Shown in pieces: positions 1 to 8,787 of a stretch of DNA of 64,000 nt. Origin of the DNA: Halomonas elongata. Its GTDB lineage: Bacteria; Pseudomonadota; Gammaproteobacteria; Pseudomonadales; Halomonadaceae. The notes under the pieces are model-generated. The model worked only from the letters and a program-made list of their open reading frames with translations, ran no database searches and was not told the origin of the DNA. The stretch is taken from contig NZ_JAJQTQ010000002.1 in the NCBI RefSeq assembly GCF_029081005.1, positions 124,001 through 188,000 of the forward strand, in the 5' to 3' direction. Position 1 is the stretch's first letter. Each line of letters begins with the position of its first letter. The position numbers were made by a program, and so were the translations under genes.

Positions 1-45
1 TGCGGTGGGTTCTCCAGATAGTCGGTCATGGCGTCGGGGTTTCAT
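1..45 (-). CDS. Possible 5' end of a gene cut by the window edge
   Basis: A Shine-Dalgarno-like AAAGGA lies just after the stop of the chaC-like gene, about 7 nt before an ATG at 45 reading leftward; a second ATG in another frame lies at 29 (it would begin MTDYLENPP). Only 9-15 residues are visible, so neither frame nor family can be decided. It would be the downstream member of an operon with the chaC-like gene. Confidence 0.3.
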   Translation of the reverse strand, partial: MKPRRHDRLSGEPTA

Positions 46-56
46 CAGGCATCCTT

Positions 57-608
57 TCAGCGGGCATCGGGGGCCTCGCTGTCGAGGTGGCGCACATGGT
101 GGGCCAGTTCGGCGACATGCGCGTCTTTTACGTCGAGCGCGCGCAGGGCCTCGTCCAGATTCAGCAGGTAGTCGCGATTGGGGCCGCTGGGCCCGCGTGC
201 CGCGGCGATCTGCCGGGCGATCGCTTCCGCCGGCGCCTCGCCGAGATAGGCGGCGTTGTCCTCGGTGGCGATATAGACCAGCCCCTGGGCCGTGTCGCCG
301 TCCGCGAAGCGCAGGGTGACGACCTCACGCAGATAGCCGTTCTTCTCGCGGACATCGAGAGGACCGAGGATGTCCGGCGTGATGCGGTAGGCCATGCCAT
401 GACAGATGGCGCCGGAGGCGGGCAGCAGGGTCGCGACCCGACCCGGTGCCGTCGGCGTGCCACGATGATCGTGGGAGCCCTGCCAGAAACGTCGCGTCCA
501 GCCCCGAATGTGGGCCGGGCGGCGTTCCAGGTAGTCGAAGCCGGCCTTCCAGATCAACGAGCCGTAGCCGAACAGCCAGATGGATTCGTGATCGTTGAAG
601 TGGGTCAT
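57..608 (-). CDS. chaC: ChaC-family gamma-glutamylcyclotransferase
   Basis: A 183-residue protein that should cleave glutathione to 5-oxoproline and Cys-Gly in the cytosol. The family substrate loop GYGSL is at residues 14-18, and the catalytic glutamate sits in the REKNGY motif (Glu88). I start at the ATG at 608 (MTHFNDHES), which fits the family N-terminus; an in-frame ATG at 641 would add 11 residues with no family match. The gene faces away from ytoQ. The roughly 135 bp before ytoQ are clearly AT-richer than the surroundings and probably hold promoters for both genes. Assignment to the glutathione-specific ChaC class is by motif only. Confidence 0.85.
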   Translation of the reverse strand: MTHFNDHESIWLFGYGSLIWKAGFDYLERRPAHIRGWTRRFWQGSHDHRGTPTAPGRVATLLPASGAICHGMAYRITPDILGPLDVREKNGYLREVVTLRFADGDTAQGLVYIATEDNAAYLGEAPAEAIARQIAAARGPSGPNRDYLLNLDEALRALDVKDAHVAELAHHVRHLDSEAPDAR

Positions 609-854
609 GCGTCGGTTCTGCTGGGTGGTGTCGAGAGCCATGTCGAGTGTCGCGTCGATGCCGGAGAGGCGTGCCCAACATGTTGGACACGATGGGAGTC
701 CATCATGCGATGTTCATGAGCACTTGTCGAAAGAGAAACATAAGGTATTCAATAAACCGGATTTATTGTATACAAAAATGGAAAGCGTAGAATGAAGAAG
801 GTTCGGTGATGATACCGACCACGACATGACAATCATGACAATGGGGGAGAGACG

Positions 855-1298
855 ATGAGCTTTCAGGTTTACTTGTCCGGCGAGATTCATACCGACTGGC
901 GTGACGAGATTCGTCGCGGTGTCGAGGCGGCCGGGCTGGATGTGGTGCTGACCTCGCCGGTGACCAACCATGACGCCAGCGATGCTGCCGGCGACCATCT
1001 CGGCGAGGAGCGCGAGGGGTTCTGGCGCGATCACCGCTCCTCCAAGGTCAACGCCATTCGTACCCGCACGTTGATCGCCGCCAGCGACCTGGTCGTGGTG
1101 CGCTTCGGTGACAAGTACAAGCAGTGGAACGCCGCCTTCGATGCCGGCTACTGCGCGGCACTGGGCAAGCCCTATGTGACCCTGCACAGCGAAGAGATCG
1201 TTCACCCGCTCAAGGAAGTCGACGCCGAGGCCATGGCCTGGGCCCGCTCGACGGACCAGGTGGTGAAGATCCTCGAGCACGTGCTGCGCCAGGCCTGA
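855..1298 (+). CDS. ytoQ: YtoQ family protein
   Basis: A 147-residue cytosolic protein starting MSFQVYLSGEIHTDWR, the conserved opening of the YtoQ family. The fold is related to nucleoside 2-deoxyribosyltransferases (nucleotide-binding Rossmann-like), but no enzymatic activity is established for the family. A GGGGGAGAG-type ribosome site lies immediately before the ATG. It is preceded by an AT-rich promoter region and ends 22 bp before the convergent PhoD-like gene. Length is full for the family; nothing looks broken. Confidence 0.8.
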   Translation: MSFQVYLSGEIHTDWRDEIRRGVEAAGLDVVLTSPVTNHDASDAAGDHLGEEREGFWRDHRSSKVNAIRTRTLIAASDLVVVRFGDKYKQWNAAFDAGYCAALGKPYVTLHSEEIVHPLKEVDAEAMAWARSTDQVVKILEHVLRQA

Positions 1299-1320
1299 GC
1301 GATCGGCATCGGGGCCGGCG

Positions 1321-3249
1321 CTATGCGTCGTTCCGGGGGGCCGGGAAGCGTACATCGAAGCCCCGGGCATCGAGTTGTCGGATCTCCTCGGGACGTCCCT
1401 GCTCGTCCAGCACGACCAGGCCGATGCCGGTGCCGTTCCACAGGCGTTCGCCGGCCTCGGCGCGATCCGGGTCGCGAGGTCGGATACGCATGGGCCGCCG
1501 CTTGGTGAACCAGTTGAGCGGCGAACGTGGTGCGTAGAGCCAGCGGTTGGCCCGGTCGAAGACGTCCAGCAGGGTATCGGGGAAGGTGTTCTTCACGCCG
1601 CTGGAGGTGATCTGCCAGATCTTCGAGCCCTGCCGGCGATGGCGAAGCTCGATATCATAGGCGAAGGAGTAGTGCACATCGCCCGAGAGAACCACGTAGT
1701 GGCCGGGAGTGCGCGAGTGGCGGAAGATGTTGAGCATCACGCTGGCCGCGCCGCGATGGGCCATCCAGTTCTCGGCGTCCACCAGTAGCGGTTTGCCGGC
1801 CAGGGTGAAGAGTTTCTGGACGACCTCGATGAGCTTGACGCCGAACATCGGTGTCGGCGAGACGATCACCACCGAGGGGGCGTCGAGCATCTGCTGTTGC
1901 AGCTCGGAGAGCGCCTCCCAGTCCATGAGCCCGGAGGGGCGTCCGAGTTTTCGCTCGCTGCGCCAACGGCGGGTACGGGTATCCAGCACCAACAGCGTCG
2001 GGGTGCCGGGGACCTGGTATTCCCAGCCCTCGAAGCGTTTCAGGTCGTGCAGGAAGGCGTCGTGGAGCTCGGCGGGCAGCCAGCCATCTTCTCGTGCGGC
2101 GGTCTCGAGCAGTGTCGCGGCGGCTTCCATGGGCTCGGCCAGACGGTCCGAGTCATTGCCCCAGCCCTGGCAGAGCAGATAGCCCATCAAGGCGTTGCCA
2201 ATGATGCGTCGCGAGAAGGGATGCCCGTAGGCGGTCTCTTCCCAGGCGGCGGTCAGGTTCCAGTCGTCGGTGACGTCATGATCGTCGAAGATCATCAGGC
2301 TCGGCAGGTGGGCCATCAGGCGTGCCACGGCAGGCAAGTCGTCGACGAACCCTTCGATGATGCCCCGCTCTGCCTCGAACGTCTCGACATTGGCCTCGTC
2401 GAGGGAGGGGCGCGTCATCTCCACCAGGCGCCAGGGCGTGGGCGACCAGGCCAGCAGGTACATGGCGATGATCTCGCCGAAGCTGATCAGATGGTTGTAG
2501 GCATTGGCCGAGGTGAAGATCGGCTTTTTCGCGCCGCCGAAGAAGCGCTTGCGCAGCTCGTTGCTTTCGGTGATATCCGGCAGCAGGGCGTCGCGATGGT
2601 AATAGGAGGCCTCGCTGGTATAGAGGGCCCGACTATCGGCCACGGTGGCGCCTTCGAGGGGTTCGTCGAACAACCCCAGGCGCTGGATCAACTGGTGAAT
2701 CGCCACGAGCATGGGGCCGGCCACATCGTCGGCATAGACCTGGTCGCCGGTCATCAGCAACCAGGCGGGCCATTGCCGGGTGTCATCACGTCGTTCGGCG
2801 AGCCAGGCGTCGGCGCGGGCCAAGCCGTCCGGGCCATCGTGATGCGGGCGGCGACAGGAGCCGTGGAGCAGCCGGCGCTGGGTGGAGGCGAGCACGAAGC
2901 CGGGGCGCCGGGCGCCTTCGTGGAGCAGGTGGGGCGCCCAGTCGGCGATGCCGCCCTCGTCGGCGAGGCGCAGATCGTAATCGATGCGCACGTCCTGTGG
3001 CAGCGGGGTGCCCAGTGAGACGTCGATCAGATGCAGATAGGCATGGCGCCCCAGCGGCAGACAGCGCACTCGCTTGTCGTTGAGGGCGAGGCGACGCGGG
3101 GGCTGGCCCTCGGGCTGCAGGATCAACTGCAGCTCGAGAGGACGGCTGCCGACCAGCCAGAACAGCAGTCGCTCGCTCGACAGGCGTCTCAGCAGAGGGC
3201 CGGCCAGTACGGAAGGCAGGGGCTGGGATGCGTCTCCCGCTGTGGTCAT
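1321..3249 (-). CDS. PhoD-like metallophosphatase (alkaline phosphatase D family)
   Basis: A 642-residue protein with the metal-ligand motifs of PhoD-like phosphatases in order: TGDQVYADD (residues 167-175), FDDHDVTDDW (321-330) and SGDVHYSF near residue 500. These are calcineurin-type two-metal site residues. The start at 3249 (MTTAGDASQP) is chosen because the upstream extension has no family character. No signal peptide or Tat motif is visible, so unlike classical exported PhoD it is probably cytoplasmic. The substrate is not predictable. It shares no operon with PhoX further right. The end lies 22 bp from ytoQ (convergent). Confidence 0.8.
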   Translation of the reverse strand: MTTAGDASQPLPSVLAGPLLRRLSSERLLFWLVGSRPLELQLILQPEGQPPRRLALNDKRVRCLPLGRHAYLHLIDVSLGTPLPQDVRIDYDLRLADEGGIADWAPHLLHEGARRPGFVLASTQRRLLHGSCRRPHHDGPDGLARADAWLAERRDDTRQWPAWLLMTGDQVYADDVAGPMLVAIHQLIQRLGLFDEPLEGATVADSRALYTSEASYYHRDALLPDITESNELRKRFFGGAKKPIFTSANAYNHLISFGEIIAMYLLAWSPTPWRLVEMTRPSLDEANVETFEAERGIIEGFVDDLPAVARLMAHLPSLMIFDDHDVTDDWNLTAAWEETAYGHPFSRRIIGNALMGYLLCQGWGNDSDRLAEPMEAAATLLETAAREDGWLPAELHDAFLHDLKRFEGWEYQVPGTPTLLVLDTRTRRWRSERKLGRPSGLMDWEALSELQQQMLDAPSVVIVSPTPMFGVKLIEVVQKLFTLAGKPLLVDAENWMAHRGAASVMLNIFRHSRTPGHYVVLSGDVHYSFAYDIELRHRRQGSKIWQITSSGVKNTFPDTLLDVFDRANRWLYAPRSPLNWFTKRRPMRIRPRDPDRAEAGERLWNGTGIGLVVLDEQGRPEEIRQLDARGFDVRFPAPRNDA

Positions 3250-3368
3250 GTCGATTCCCTTCTTGCCATGGGCGCCGCTCGGTCGTGACCGGGGCCTGTT
3301 GATCCATGACAAGCATACCACTCCGGCAAGGTATCGCGAGGGGCACGCTCGCCGGGAGGCGTCGCTGA

Positions 3369-3896
3369 CTACCAGTAGCGGGGATAGCGTCGGTGGCGAG
3401 CCAGATTGTTGACCAGAATGGCGACGATCAACATGATCGCGCAGCCCAGGCCCACCGGCATCAGCGGAAACCACCAGCTCAGGGCATGGATGTCCGGGCC
3501 ACCGATGACCGCGATCAAGGCCGCGGCGGCACCGGGTGGATGCACGGTATGGGTGAGTTGCATCACCAGGACCGACAGCGAGACGGCCAGCGCCACGGCC
3601 AGGGCCGTGGCGCCGAGCCACTCGAAGCAGGCGACGCCGACCATCGCGGAGAGAAGGCTGCCGAGCAAGACGTTGCGGGGCTGAGCAAAGGGGCTCTCCG
3701 GTGCGGCATATATCAGGACGGAGGTCGCACCAAACGAGCCGACGACGAGCAACTGGTCGGTCAGCCAGCGTTCCCCCAGCAGGGTGACGGCGCTCATGCC
3801 GATGAAGGCCCCAAGCCAGGACCAGGCGGCATCCTGCCAGTCGATATCATGTCGGGACGCGCGGGAACCACGCATCTTGGTCAGATACGATTTCAT
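3369..3896 (-). CDS. HPP family integral membrane protein
   Basis: A 175-residue hydrophobic protein with about four to five membrane segments and the family-defining stretch THTVHPPGAAAAL. HPP proteins are inner-membrane proteins; some plant and cyanobacterial members are linked to nitrite transport, which is only suggestive here given the nitrate genes about 7 kb away. The ATG at 3896 (MKSYLTKMRG) is chosen; a longer open frame exists but has no recognisable content. It lies upstream of the PhoD-like gene with a 119-bp gap and may be co-transcribed. The promoter side abuts dispersed repeat copy 1. Confidence 0.8.
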   Translation of the reverse strand: MKSYLTKMRGSRASRHDIDWQDAAWSWLGAFIGMSAVTLLGERWLTDQLLVVGSFGATSVLIYAAPESPFAQPRNVLLGSLLSAMVGVACFEWLGATALAVALAVSLSVLVMQLTHTVHPPGAAAALIAVIGGPDIHALSWWFPLMPVGLGCAIMLIVAILVNNLARHRRYPRYW

Positions 3897-3981
3897 TATG
3901 CAAAAAAAGGTTTCACGATCGAGGGCGGGTGATTCTGCCAGGCAGGGTATCCTGTGGCAACGCATGTTGGGTCATGTGCTT

Positions 3982-4250
3982 AGGAAACACTGCTTAAATG
4001 CCTGCGCATGCAAATCGCTTCGCTATAGCCGCCATCCCTGGCGGCTACCCTGCGGGCCCGCCTAAAGGCGGTTCAAATTCGCTCCCGGCGAATTTGTACG
4101 CGGTGCTCGGAAGCTCGCCTAACCTCTCGTTATGTCTCGCTTTCTGTGCTCCGGGCGCCTCGCGTGACCCACATGGATGTGGGAAATGCGATGGCCCGTC
4201 GGGAACGGGCCTAGCCTTCACTATGCTCGGCGATTTATTCAGCGCTTCCC
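3982..4250. repeat. Dispersed palindromic repeat, copy 1 (long form)
   Basis: About 268 bp bounded by imperfect terminal inverted repeats: GGAAACACTGCTTAAAT at 3983-3999 and the complementary ATTTATTCAGCGCTTCC at 4233-4249. Related copies occur at 43980-44189 and 55089-55232. The core shared with copy 3 includes GTTATGTCTCGCTTTCTGTG. This copy carries extra small hairpins inside: GCCGCC/GGCGGC, a stem around CAAATTCGC/GCGAATTTG, CCCACAT/ATGTGGG and GGCCCGT/ACGGGCC. No open reading frame with family character is present. It is noncoding, REP/MITE-like. Confidence 0.75.
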
Positions 4251-4272
4251 TTATGCAACGGGTTCCGAGCAT

Positions 4273-4404
4273 TCACCAGGGGCGATCGGACAGCCAGACC
4301 CTGACCGCCAGGCCGCCCAGGTCGGCGTGTTCGAGTGCCAGGGTGCCATCATGCAGGGTGACCAGGTCGTTGACGATGGCCAGCCCAAGCCCGCTGCCTT
4401 CCTC
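4273..4404 (-). pseudogene. 3' remnant of a sensor histidine kinase
   Basis: Reading leftward, the frame gives EEGSGLGLAIVNDLVTLHDG and then about 24 residues to a stop at 4273-4275. This is the G2 box (GSGLGLAIV) and C-terminal end of a histidine-kinase ATPase domain. The DHp domain, N box and G1 box are missing. Upstream sequence switches directly to a PepSY-domain remnant in another frame, so a deletion has fused the 3' end of a kinase gene to a PepSY gene. Non-functional. Confidence 0.7.
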
Positions 4405-4646
4405 ATGGCATTGATGTTCATGCCTTCCATACCGATCAGTTCTCCATCGCCGGCATCGAACTCGAATTTCACTACCTGACCCTGGGGACCCAGCATCTCG
4501 ATTTCGTAGAGCGGCGGGCCGTCGTCACGTTCGAGCTTGACTTCCGGCAGCTCGACCAGCTCGTCGCGACGCACGTCGTCGTGGAGGTCTCGCCAGTGCT
4601 TGTCGCCCAGTCCCGGCGGCGAGAGCGCGACGAGCAGCAGGACGCC
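4405..4646 (-). pseudogene. Decayed PepSY-domain protein gene
   Basis: The leftward frame reads through LLLVALSPPGLGDKHWRDL and then a PepSY-like segment (LYEIEMLGPQGQVVKFEFDA, then GDGELIGMEG). No ATG is in frame at the expected start, a stop lies just upstream, and the middle joins VELPEV directly to KLERDDG where intact relatives normally have about 20 more residues. Small periplasmic PepSY proteins are commonly encoded with a response regulator and kinase, so this plus the adjacent kinase tail looks like the scar of one such operon. Confidence 0.6.
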
Positions 4647-4674
4647 GCATGCCGTGCAGCAGAGGTGGTGCCAC

Positions 4675-4773
4675 GGTCACATCGAGATCGAGGGTCGCGG
4701 GCAGAACGGTCGCGAACTCGAGATCACCACACGCCTGGGGCAGGACGGTGTCGTCGCGGTGGAGCGCGACTGA
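4675..4773 (+). pseudogene. Possible C-terminal fragment of a second PepSY-like protein
   Basis: On the + strand a short open stretch ending at 4771-4773 encodes GHIEIEGRGQNGRELEI and ends GVVAVERD. The alternation resembles the end of a PepSY domain. It has no start or upstream domain and overlaps the decayed locus on the other strand. The identification is tentative. Downstream, at 4808-4828, a perfect 9-bp hairpin (CGGCAGGCT/AGCCTGCCG) may be a leftover terminator. Confidence 0.3.
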
Positions 4774-4856
4774 ACCTCTGCTTTACCTCACGCTCTCTCG
4801 CTCTCGACGGCAGGCTTCCAGCCTGCCGTTATTCCGTGCGATGGCCCATTGTCCTG

Positions 4857-6497
4857 CTATACCAGCTTGCTCTGACGAAGCTGCCATTCGACAAGCGGCG
4901 GAGCGAAGCTGTCGGGGTCGGCCTGGTCCCAGTAATCGCGAAAGACCGGGTGAAGCGATGCACCGCCCGTGAGCAAGGCGTTCGGTGGCACAAAGTCGAA
5001 CAAGGTGGCAAGGCTGCGCACCTCGTGGCGGGAGATGCGTCGAATCACGTGCTCCGGACCGAGTTCTCCAGGATGGTCGAGACCGGCGGCAGCCAGCATC
5101 TCGGCCAGTGCCTTCAGGGTGTTGGCGTGGAAACGATGCACCCGCTCGGCCTTGAGGGGCACGTCCAGTCGGCTGCCGCGCCGGGGATTCTGGGTCGCCA
5201 CGCCGCTTGGGCAGCGGTCGGTGTGGCAGCTCTGGGCCTGAATGCACCCCAGGGCAAACATATAGCCTCGCGCGGCGTTGCACCAGTCGGCGCCGAGCGC
5301 CATGGTGCGGGCGATGTCGAAGGCGCTGGTGACCTTGCCGGCGGCCCCCACGCGAACCACGTCGCGCAAGCCGGCGCCGACCAGGGTGTTGTGGACCAGC
5401 AGCAGCGCCTCGGTGAGCGGCATGCCGAGGCGGTTGACGAATTCCAGCGGTGCCGCGCCGGTGCCGCCCTGGCCGCCATCCACCACCACGAAATCCGGAT
5501 GGTCGCCTTCCTCGCGCATGGCCTTGACCATGGCAAACCACTCCCAGGGGTGGCCGATGGCCAGCTTGATGCCGACCGGTTTGCCGCCGGACAGGTCGCG
5601 CAACTGCCGGATGAAAGCAATCATCTCGCGTGGTGTGGCGAAAGCGCTGTGGGCCGCCGGTGATATCACGTCCTGGCCTGCCGGCACGCCACGAGCTGCA
5701 GCGATCTCGGGCGTCACCTTGGGACCGGGCAATACGCCTCCATGGCCGGGCTTGGCGCCCTGGGAAAGCTTGATCTCGATCATCTTCACCGCCTCGAGAC
5801 TGGCGGTTTCGGCGAATGGCTCGGGATCGAAGCGGCCCTCGGCGTCGCGGCACCCGAAGTAGCCGGAACCGAGCTCCCAGACGAGATCGCCGCCCTGGCG
5901 ATGATAGGACGATAGACCGCCTTCGCCGGTGTCGTGGTAGAAACCACCTTCCCTGGCCCCTTCATTCAAGGCGCGAATGGCGTTGGCCGACAGTGCGCCG
6001 AAGCTCATCGCCGAGATATTGAAGACACTGGCCGAGTAGGGACGGGGTCGACCGGCACCGATGACGACCCGGAAATCATGATTCTCGATGCGTTTCGGCG
6101 CCAGGGAATGGTTCATCCATTCGTAGCCGGGGGCCTGCATGTCGCGTTGTGATCCGAACGGCTGCTTGTCGATGGTGTCCTTGGCGCGGCAGTAGACCAG
6201 GCTGCGTTGTTCCCGGGAAAAAGGGCGTTCCTCGGTGTCCGACTGAATGAAGTACTGGCGGATCTCGGGGCCGATGGATTCCAGCAGGTAACGCAGATGG
6301 GCCAGGATGGGATAATTGCGGCTGACGGTGTGGTGGTGCTGTAGCAGGTCGTATGTGCCCAGGGCGACCAGCAGGCCGAAGGCCAGAATGCCCAGGATCC
6401 AGGACCAGGCGGGAACAAGGGCCAGGCCCAGCAGGCAGGCGATGAGGCCGGCAAGGCTGATGGCATAAGCGCCGTAGCGGCTCGGTAGGCGGTACAT
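4857..6497 (-). CDS. FMN-binding glutamate synthase family protein, membrane-anchored
   Basis: A 546-residue protein of the GltB central/FMN domain family. Two N-terminal hydrophobic segments (about residues 8-50) predict a membrane anchor. The FMN barrel follows, with SQGAKPGHGG, VVVDGGQGGTGAAP and a 3Fe-4S-type cysteine pattern C-x5-C-x4-C in GCIQAQSCHTDRCP. The amidotransferase domain of true glutamate synthase is absent, so the electron or substrate partner is unknown. The start at 6497 (MYRLPSRYG) has AAGAAGAG 7 nt upstream; a start at 6536 would add 13 residues. Transcription runs toward the decayed PepSY/kinase region. Confidence 0.85.
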   Translation of the reverse strand: MYRLPSRYGAYAISLAGLIACLLGLALVPAWSWILGILAFGLLVALGTYDLLQHHHTVSRNYPILAHLRYLLESIGPEIRQYFIQSDTEERPFSREQRSLVYCRAKDTIDKQPFGSQRDMQAPGYEWMNHSLAPKRIENHDFRVVIGAGRPRPYSASVFNISAMSFGALSANAIRALNEGAREGGFYHDTGEGGLSSYHRQGGDLVWELGSGYFGCRDAEGRFDPEPFAETASLEAVKMIEIKLSQGAKPGHGGVLPGPKVTPEIAAARGVPAGQDVISPAAHSAFATPREMIAFIRQLRDLSGGKPVGIKLAIGHPWEWFAMVKAMREEGDHPDFVVVDGGQGGTGAAPLEFVNRLGMPLTEALLLVHNTLVGAGLRDVVRVGAAGKVTSAFDIARTMALGADWCNAARGYMFALGCIQAQSCHTDRCPSGVATQNPRRGSRLDVPLKAERVHRFHANTLKALAEMLAAAGLDHPGELGPEHVIRRISRHEVRSLATLFDFVPPNALLTGGASLHPVFRDYWDQADPDSFAPPLVEWQLRQSKLV

Positions 6498-6619
6498 GGG
6501 CAGGCTCTTCTTGCGATGAGGATTCGGCCATTGCATGTCGCGGAAGGTCGACTGTCAATTCGCGCTGGCGGACGCTAGCGTGTCAGGCATCGTCTTGTCA
6601 GATGTGCTGGAGGCAGGCC

Positions 6620-8275
6620 ATGACGCAGCGCCACCGTTTCGACACCATCATCGTCGGCGCCGGCACCGCCGGCTGCTTGCTCGCCAAGCGCCTGACGGAG
6701 GATGGCGAGAGACGCGTGCTGCTGATCGAGGCAGGAGGGCGCGACCTGCATCCCTGGATTCACATTCCCGTCGGTTATCTTTACTGCATCGACAACCCTC
6801 GCACCGACTGGTGCTTTCGAACCGAACCCTCGCCGGGTCTCAACGGTCGGCGGCTGGTCTATCCGCGTGGCAAGACGCTCGGTGGCTGCTCCAGCATCAA
6901 TGGCATGATCTACATGCGTGGCCAGGCACGGGATTACGACCACTGGGCAGATGTGACCGGCGATGATGCCTGGCGCTGGGCGAACTGCCTGCCCGATTTC
7001 ATGCGTCACGAGGATCACCACCGTCTCGATGACGAGACCGGCGTCGATGCCGCGCATCGTGACTTTCATGGCCATGGCGGCGAATGGCGGGTGGAGCGTC
7101 AGCGGCTTCGCTGGGAGGTACTCGAGGACTTTGCCCTGGCCGCCGAGCAGGCGGGTATCCCCCGGGTCGATGACTTCAATCGCGGCGACAACGAGGGGGT
7201 GGATTATTTCGAGGTCAACCAGCGTGGTGGTTGGCGATGGAACACTGCCAAGGCGTTCCTGCGTGGCATCGAAGGGCGCGACAACCTGACCCTCTGGCAC
7301 TCGAGCCAGGTGCAGTGCCTGGGCTTCGACGAGGAGGCGTCGGGGCGACCCCGTTGCGCCGGCGTGCGGGTGAAGCGGGGCGGTGAAATCGTCGAGGTGC
7401 AGGCCGCCCGGGATGTGGTGCTGTGCGCCGGCGCCATCGGCTCGCCGCAGTTGCTTCAGTTGTCCGGTATCGGCCCGGCCGGGCTGCTCGCCGAGCACGA
7501 CATTCCCCTGGTCGCCGACCTGCCGGGCGTGGGCGAAAACCTGCAGGATCACTTGCAACTACGCTCGATATATCGCGTCGACGGCGCCGATACCCTGAAT
7601 ACCCGCGCCGGTTCCTGGTTCGGCAAGACACGCATCGGCCTGGAATACCTGTTGCGGCGCTCCGGCCCCATGAGCATGGCACCCTCCCAGCTCGGTGCCT
7701 TCACGCGCAGCGACCCGGACCGGCCTCATGCCAATCTCGAATACCATGTGCAGCCGTTGAGCCTGGAGGCGTTCGGGCAACCGTTGCACGACTTCCCGGC
7801 GATTACCGCCAGCGTGTGCAACCTCAATCCGACCAGCCGGGGCAGGGTGCGGATTGCCGGTCGGGACCCGTCCCTGGCACCGCTCATCTCGCCCAATTAC
7901 CTGGATACCGAGGAGGACCGACGGGTCGCGGCAGACTCGCTGCGGGTCACCCGGCGCATCATCGCCCAACCGGCCCTTGCCGGGTATCGGCCGGAGGAGG
8001 TCAAGCCGGGCGCGCGCTACCAGACCGATGAGGAACTGGCGCGCCTGGCCGGCGATATCGGCACTACCATCTTCCACCCCGTGGGGACGGCCGCCATGGG
8101 CGCTGCCGATGACCCTCTGGCGGTGGTCGACTCGCGCCTCAGAGTGCGTGGTGTCTCGGGGCTGAGGGTGGTGGATGCCAGCGTGATGCCGACCATCACC
8201 AGCGGCAACACCAATTCGCCGACCCTGATGATCGCCGAGAAAGCGGCCAGCTGGATGCTGGCCGAAACGTCATGA
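6620..8275 (+). CDS. GMC family oxidoreductase (choline dehydrogenase-like)
   Basis: A 551-residue flavoenzyme. The N-terminal ADP-binding motif reads VGAGTAGCLLAKRL. The GMC signatures YPRGKTLGGCSSINGMIYMR and GAIGSPQLLQLSGIGP are present, and the C-terminal active-site region has HPVGTAAMG and a final NTNSPTLMIAEKAA. It oxidises an alcohol with FAD; the alcohol is not predictable and no betaine genes surround it. The start at 6620 (MTQRHRFD) has GGAGG 7 nt upstream. It is divergent from the FMN glutamate-synthase-like gene and stands alone. Confidence 0.9.
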   Translation: MTQRHRFDTIIVGAGTAGCLLAKRLTEDGERRVLLIEAGGRDLHPWIHIPVGYLYCIDNPRTDWCFRTEPSPGLNGRRLVYPRGKTLGGCSSINGMIYMRGQARDYDHWADVTGDDAWRWANCLPDFMRHEDHHRLDDETGVDAAHRDFHGHGGEWRVERQRLRWEVLEDFALAAEQAGIPRVDDFNRGDNEGVDYFEVNQRGGWRWNTAKAFLRGIEGRDNLTLWHSSQVQCLGFDEEASGRPRCAGVRVKRGGEIVEVQAARDVVLCAGAIGSPQLLQLSGIGPAGLLAEHDIPLVADLPGVGENLQDHLQLRSIYRVDGADTLNTRAGSWFGKTRIGLEYLLRRSGPMSMAPSQLGAFTRSDPDRPHANLEYHVQPLSLEAFGQPLHDFPAITASVCNLNPTSRGRVRIAGRDPSLAPLISPNYLDTEEDRRVAADSLRVTRRIIAQPALAGYRPEEVKPGARYQTDEELARLAGDIGTTIFHPVGTAAMGAADDPLAVVDSRLRVRGVSGLRVVDASVMPTITSGNTNSPTLMIAEKAASWMLAETS

Positions 8276-8300
8276 TCTCGTCATATATGACAAATAGTGT

Positions 8301-8329
8301 TTGACCTGCGCCTCTCGCTGGCGCATGCT
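8301..8329 (+). promoter_or_regulatory. Probable promoter of the cold-shock gene
   Basis: TTGACC at 8301-8306 and CATGCT at 8324-8329 are separated by 17 bp, upstream of the cold-shock gene. Initiation near 8337 would give a 5' leader of about 135 nt, in line with the long structured leaders of cspA-type mRNAs. The -10 match is modest. Confidence 0.4.
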
Positions 8330-8473
8330 AGCTCGCAGTAGGTTGGCAAGTCGAACATCGCAAGTGGTCATCGAAACGCTCAGGCATCGATTTCCCGGTG
8401 AAACGTTTCTTGTTTTACCCACTGCTACTCGGGTATTTCCCGGCAAATCAATGCTATTCGAGGAATTCGAAAA

Positions 8474-8680
8474 ATGGCTACCGGTACTGTCAAGTGGTTC
8501 AACGACACCAAGGGCTTTGGCTTCATCTCTCCGGACGACAACGGTGACGACCTGTTCGCTCACTTCTCCGAGATTCAAGCCGAAGGCTTCAAGTCTCTGC
8601 AGGATGGCCAGAAGGTCTCCTTCGACGTCACTCAGGGCAAGAAAGGCCTGCAGGCGTCCAACATCAAGGTCGTCGACTGA
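8474..8680 (+). CDS. Cold-shock domain protein (CspA family)
   Basis: A 68-residue single cold-shock domain that binds single-stranded RNA/DNA as a chaperone. RNP1 is KGFGFI (13-18) and RNP2-like DLFAHF (26-31). GAGGAA lies upstream of the ATG. The roughly 200-bp upstream region has no other gene and probably includes a long leader. A strong hairpin terminator follows at 8730. Which Csp paralogue this is cannot be told from sequence alone. Confidence 0.95.
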   Translation: MATGTVKWFNDTKGFGFISPDDNGDDLFAHFSEIQAEGFKSLQDGQKVSFDVTQGKKGLQASNIKVVD

Positions 8681-8729
8681 TCGTCGATTGTCCTGATGCA
8701 GGATAGACCACCGATCGGGTGGTCGATTG

Positions 8730-8757
8730 GCGGGGCCCGCGAAAGCGGGCCCCGCTT
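8730..8757 (+). terminator. Terminator of the cold-shock gene
   Basis: A perfect 11-bp stem, GCGGGGCCCGC (8730-8740) and GCGGGCCCCGC (8745-8755), closes a GAAA tetraloop. Only two Ts follow directly, but the stem is very stable and sits 50 bp after the stop. Confidence 0.75.
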
Positions 8758-8787
8758 GCGTTGTGCGGGAAGAAATGTTGCCCGGCG

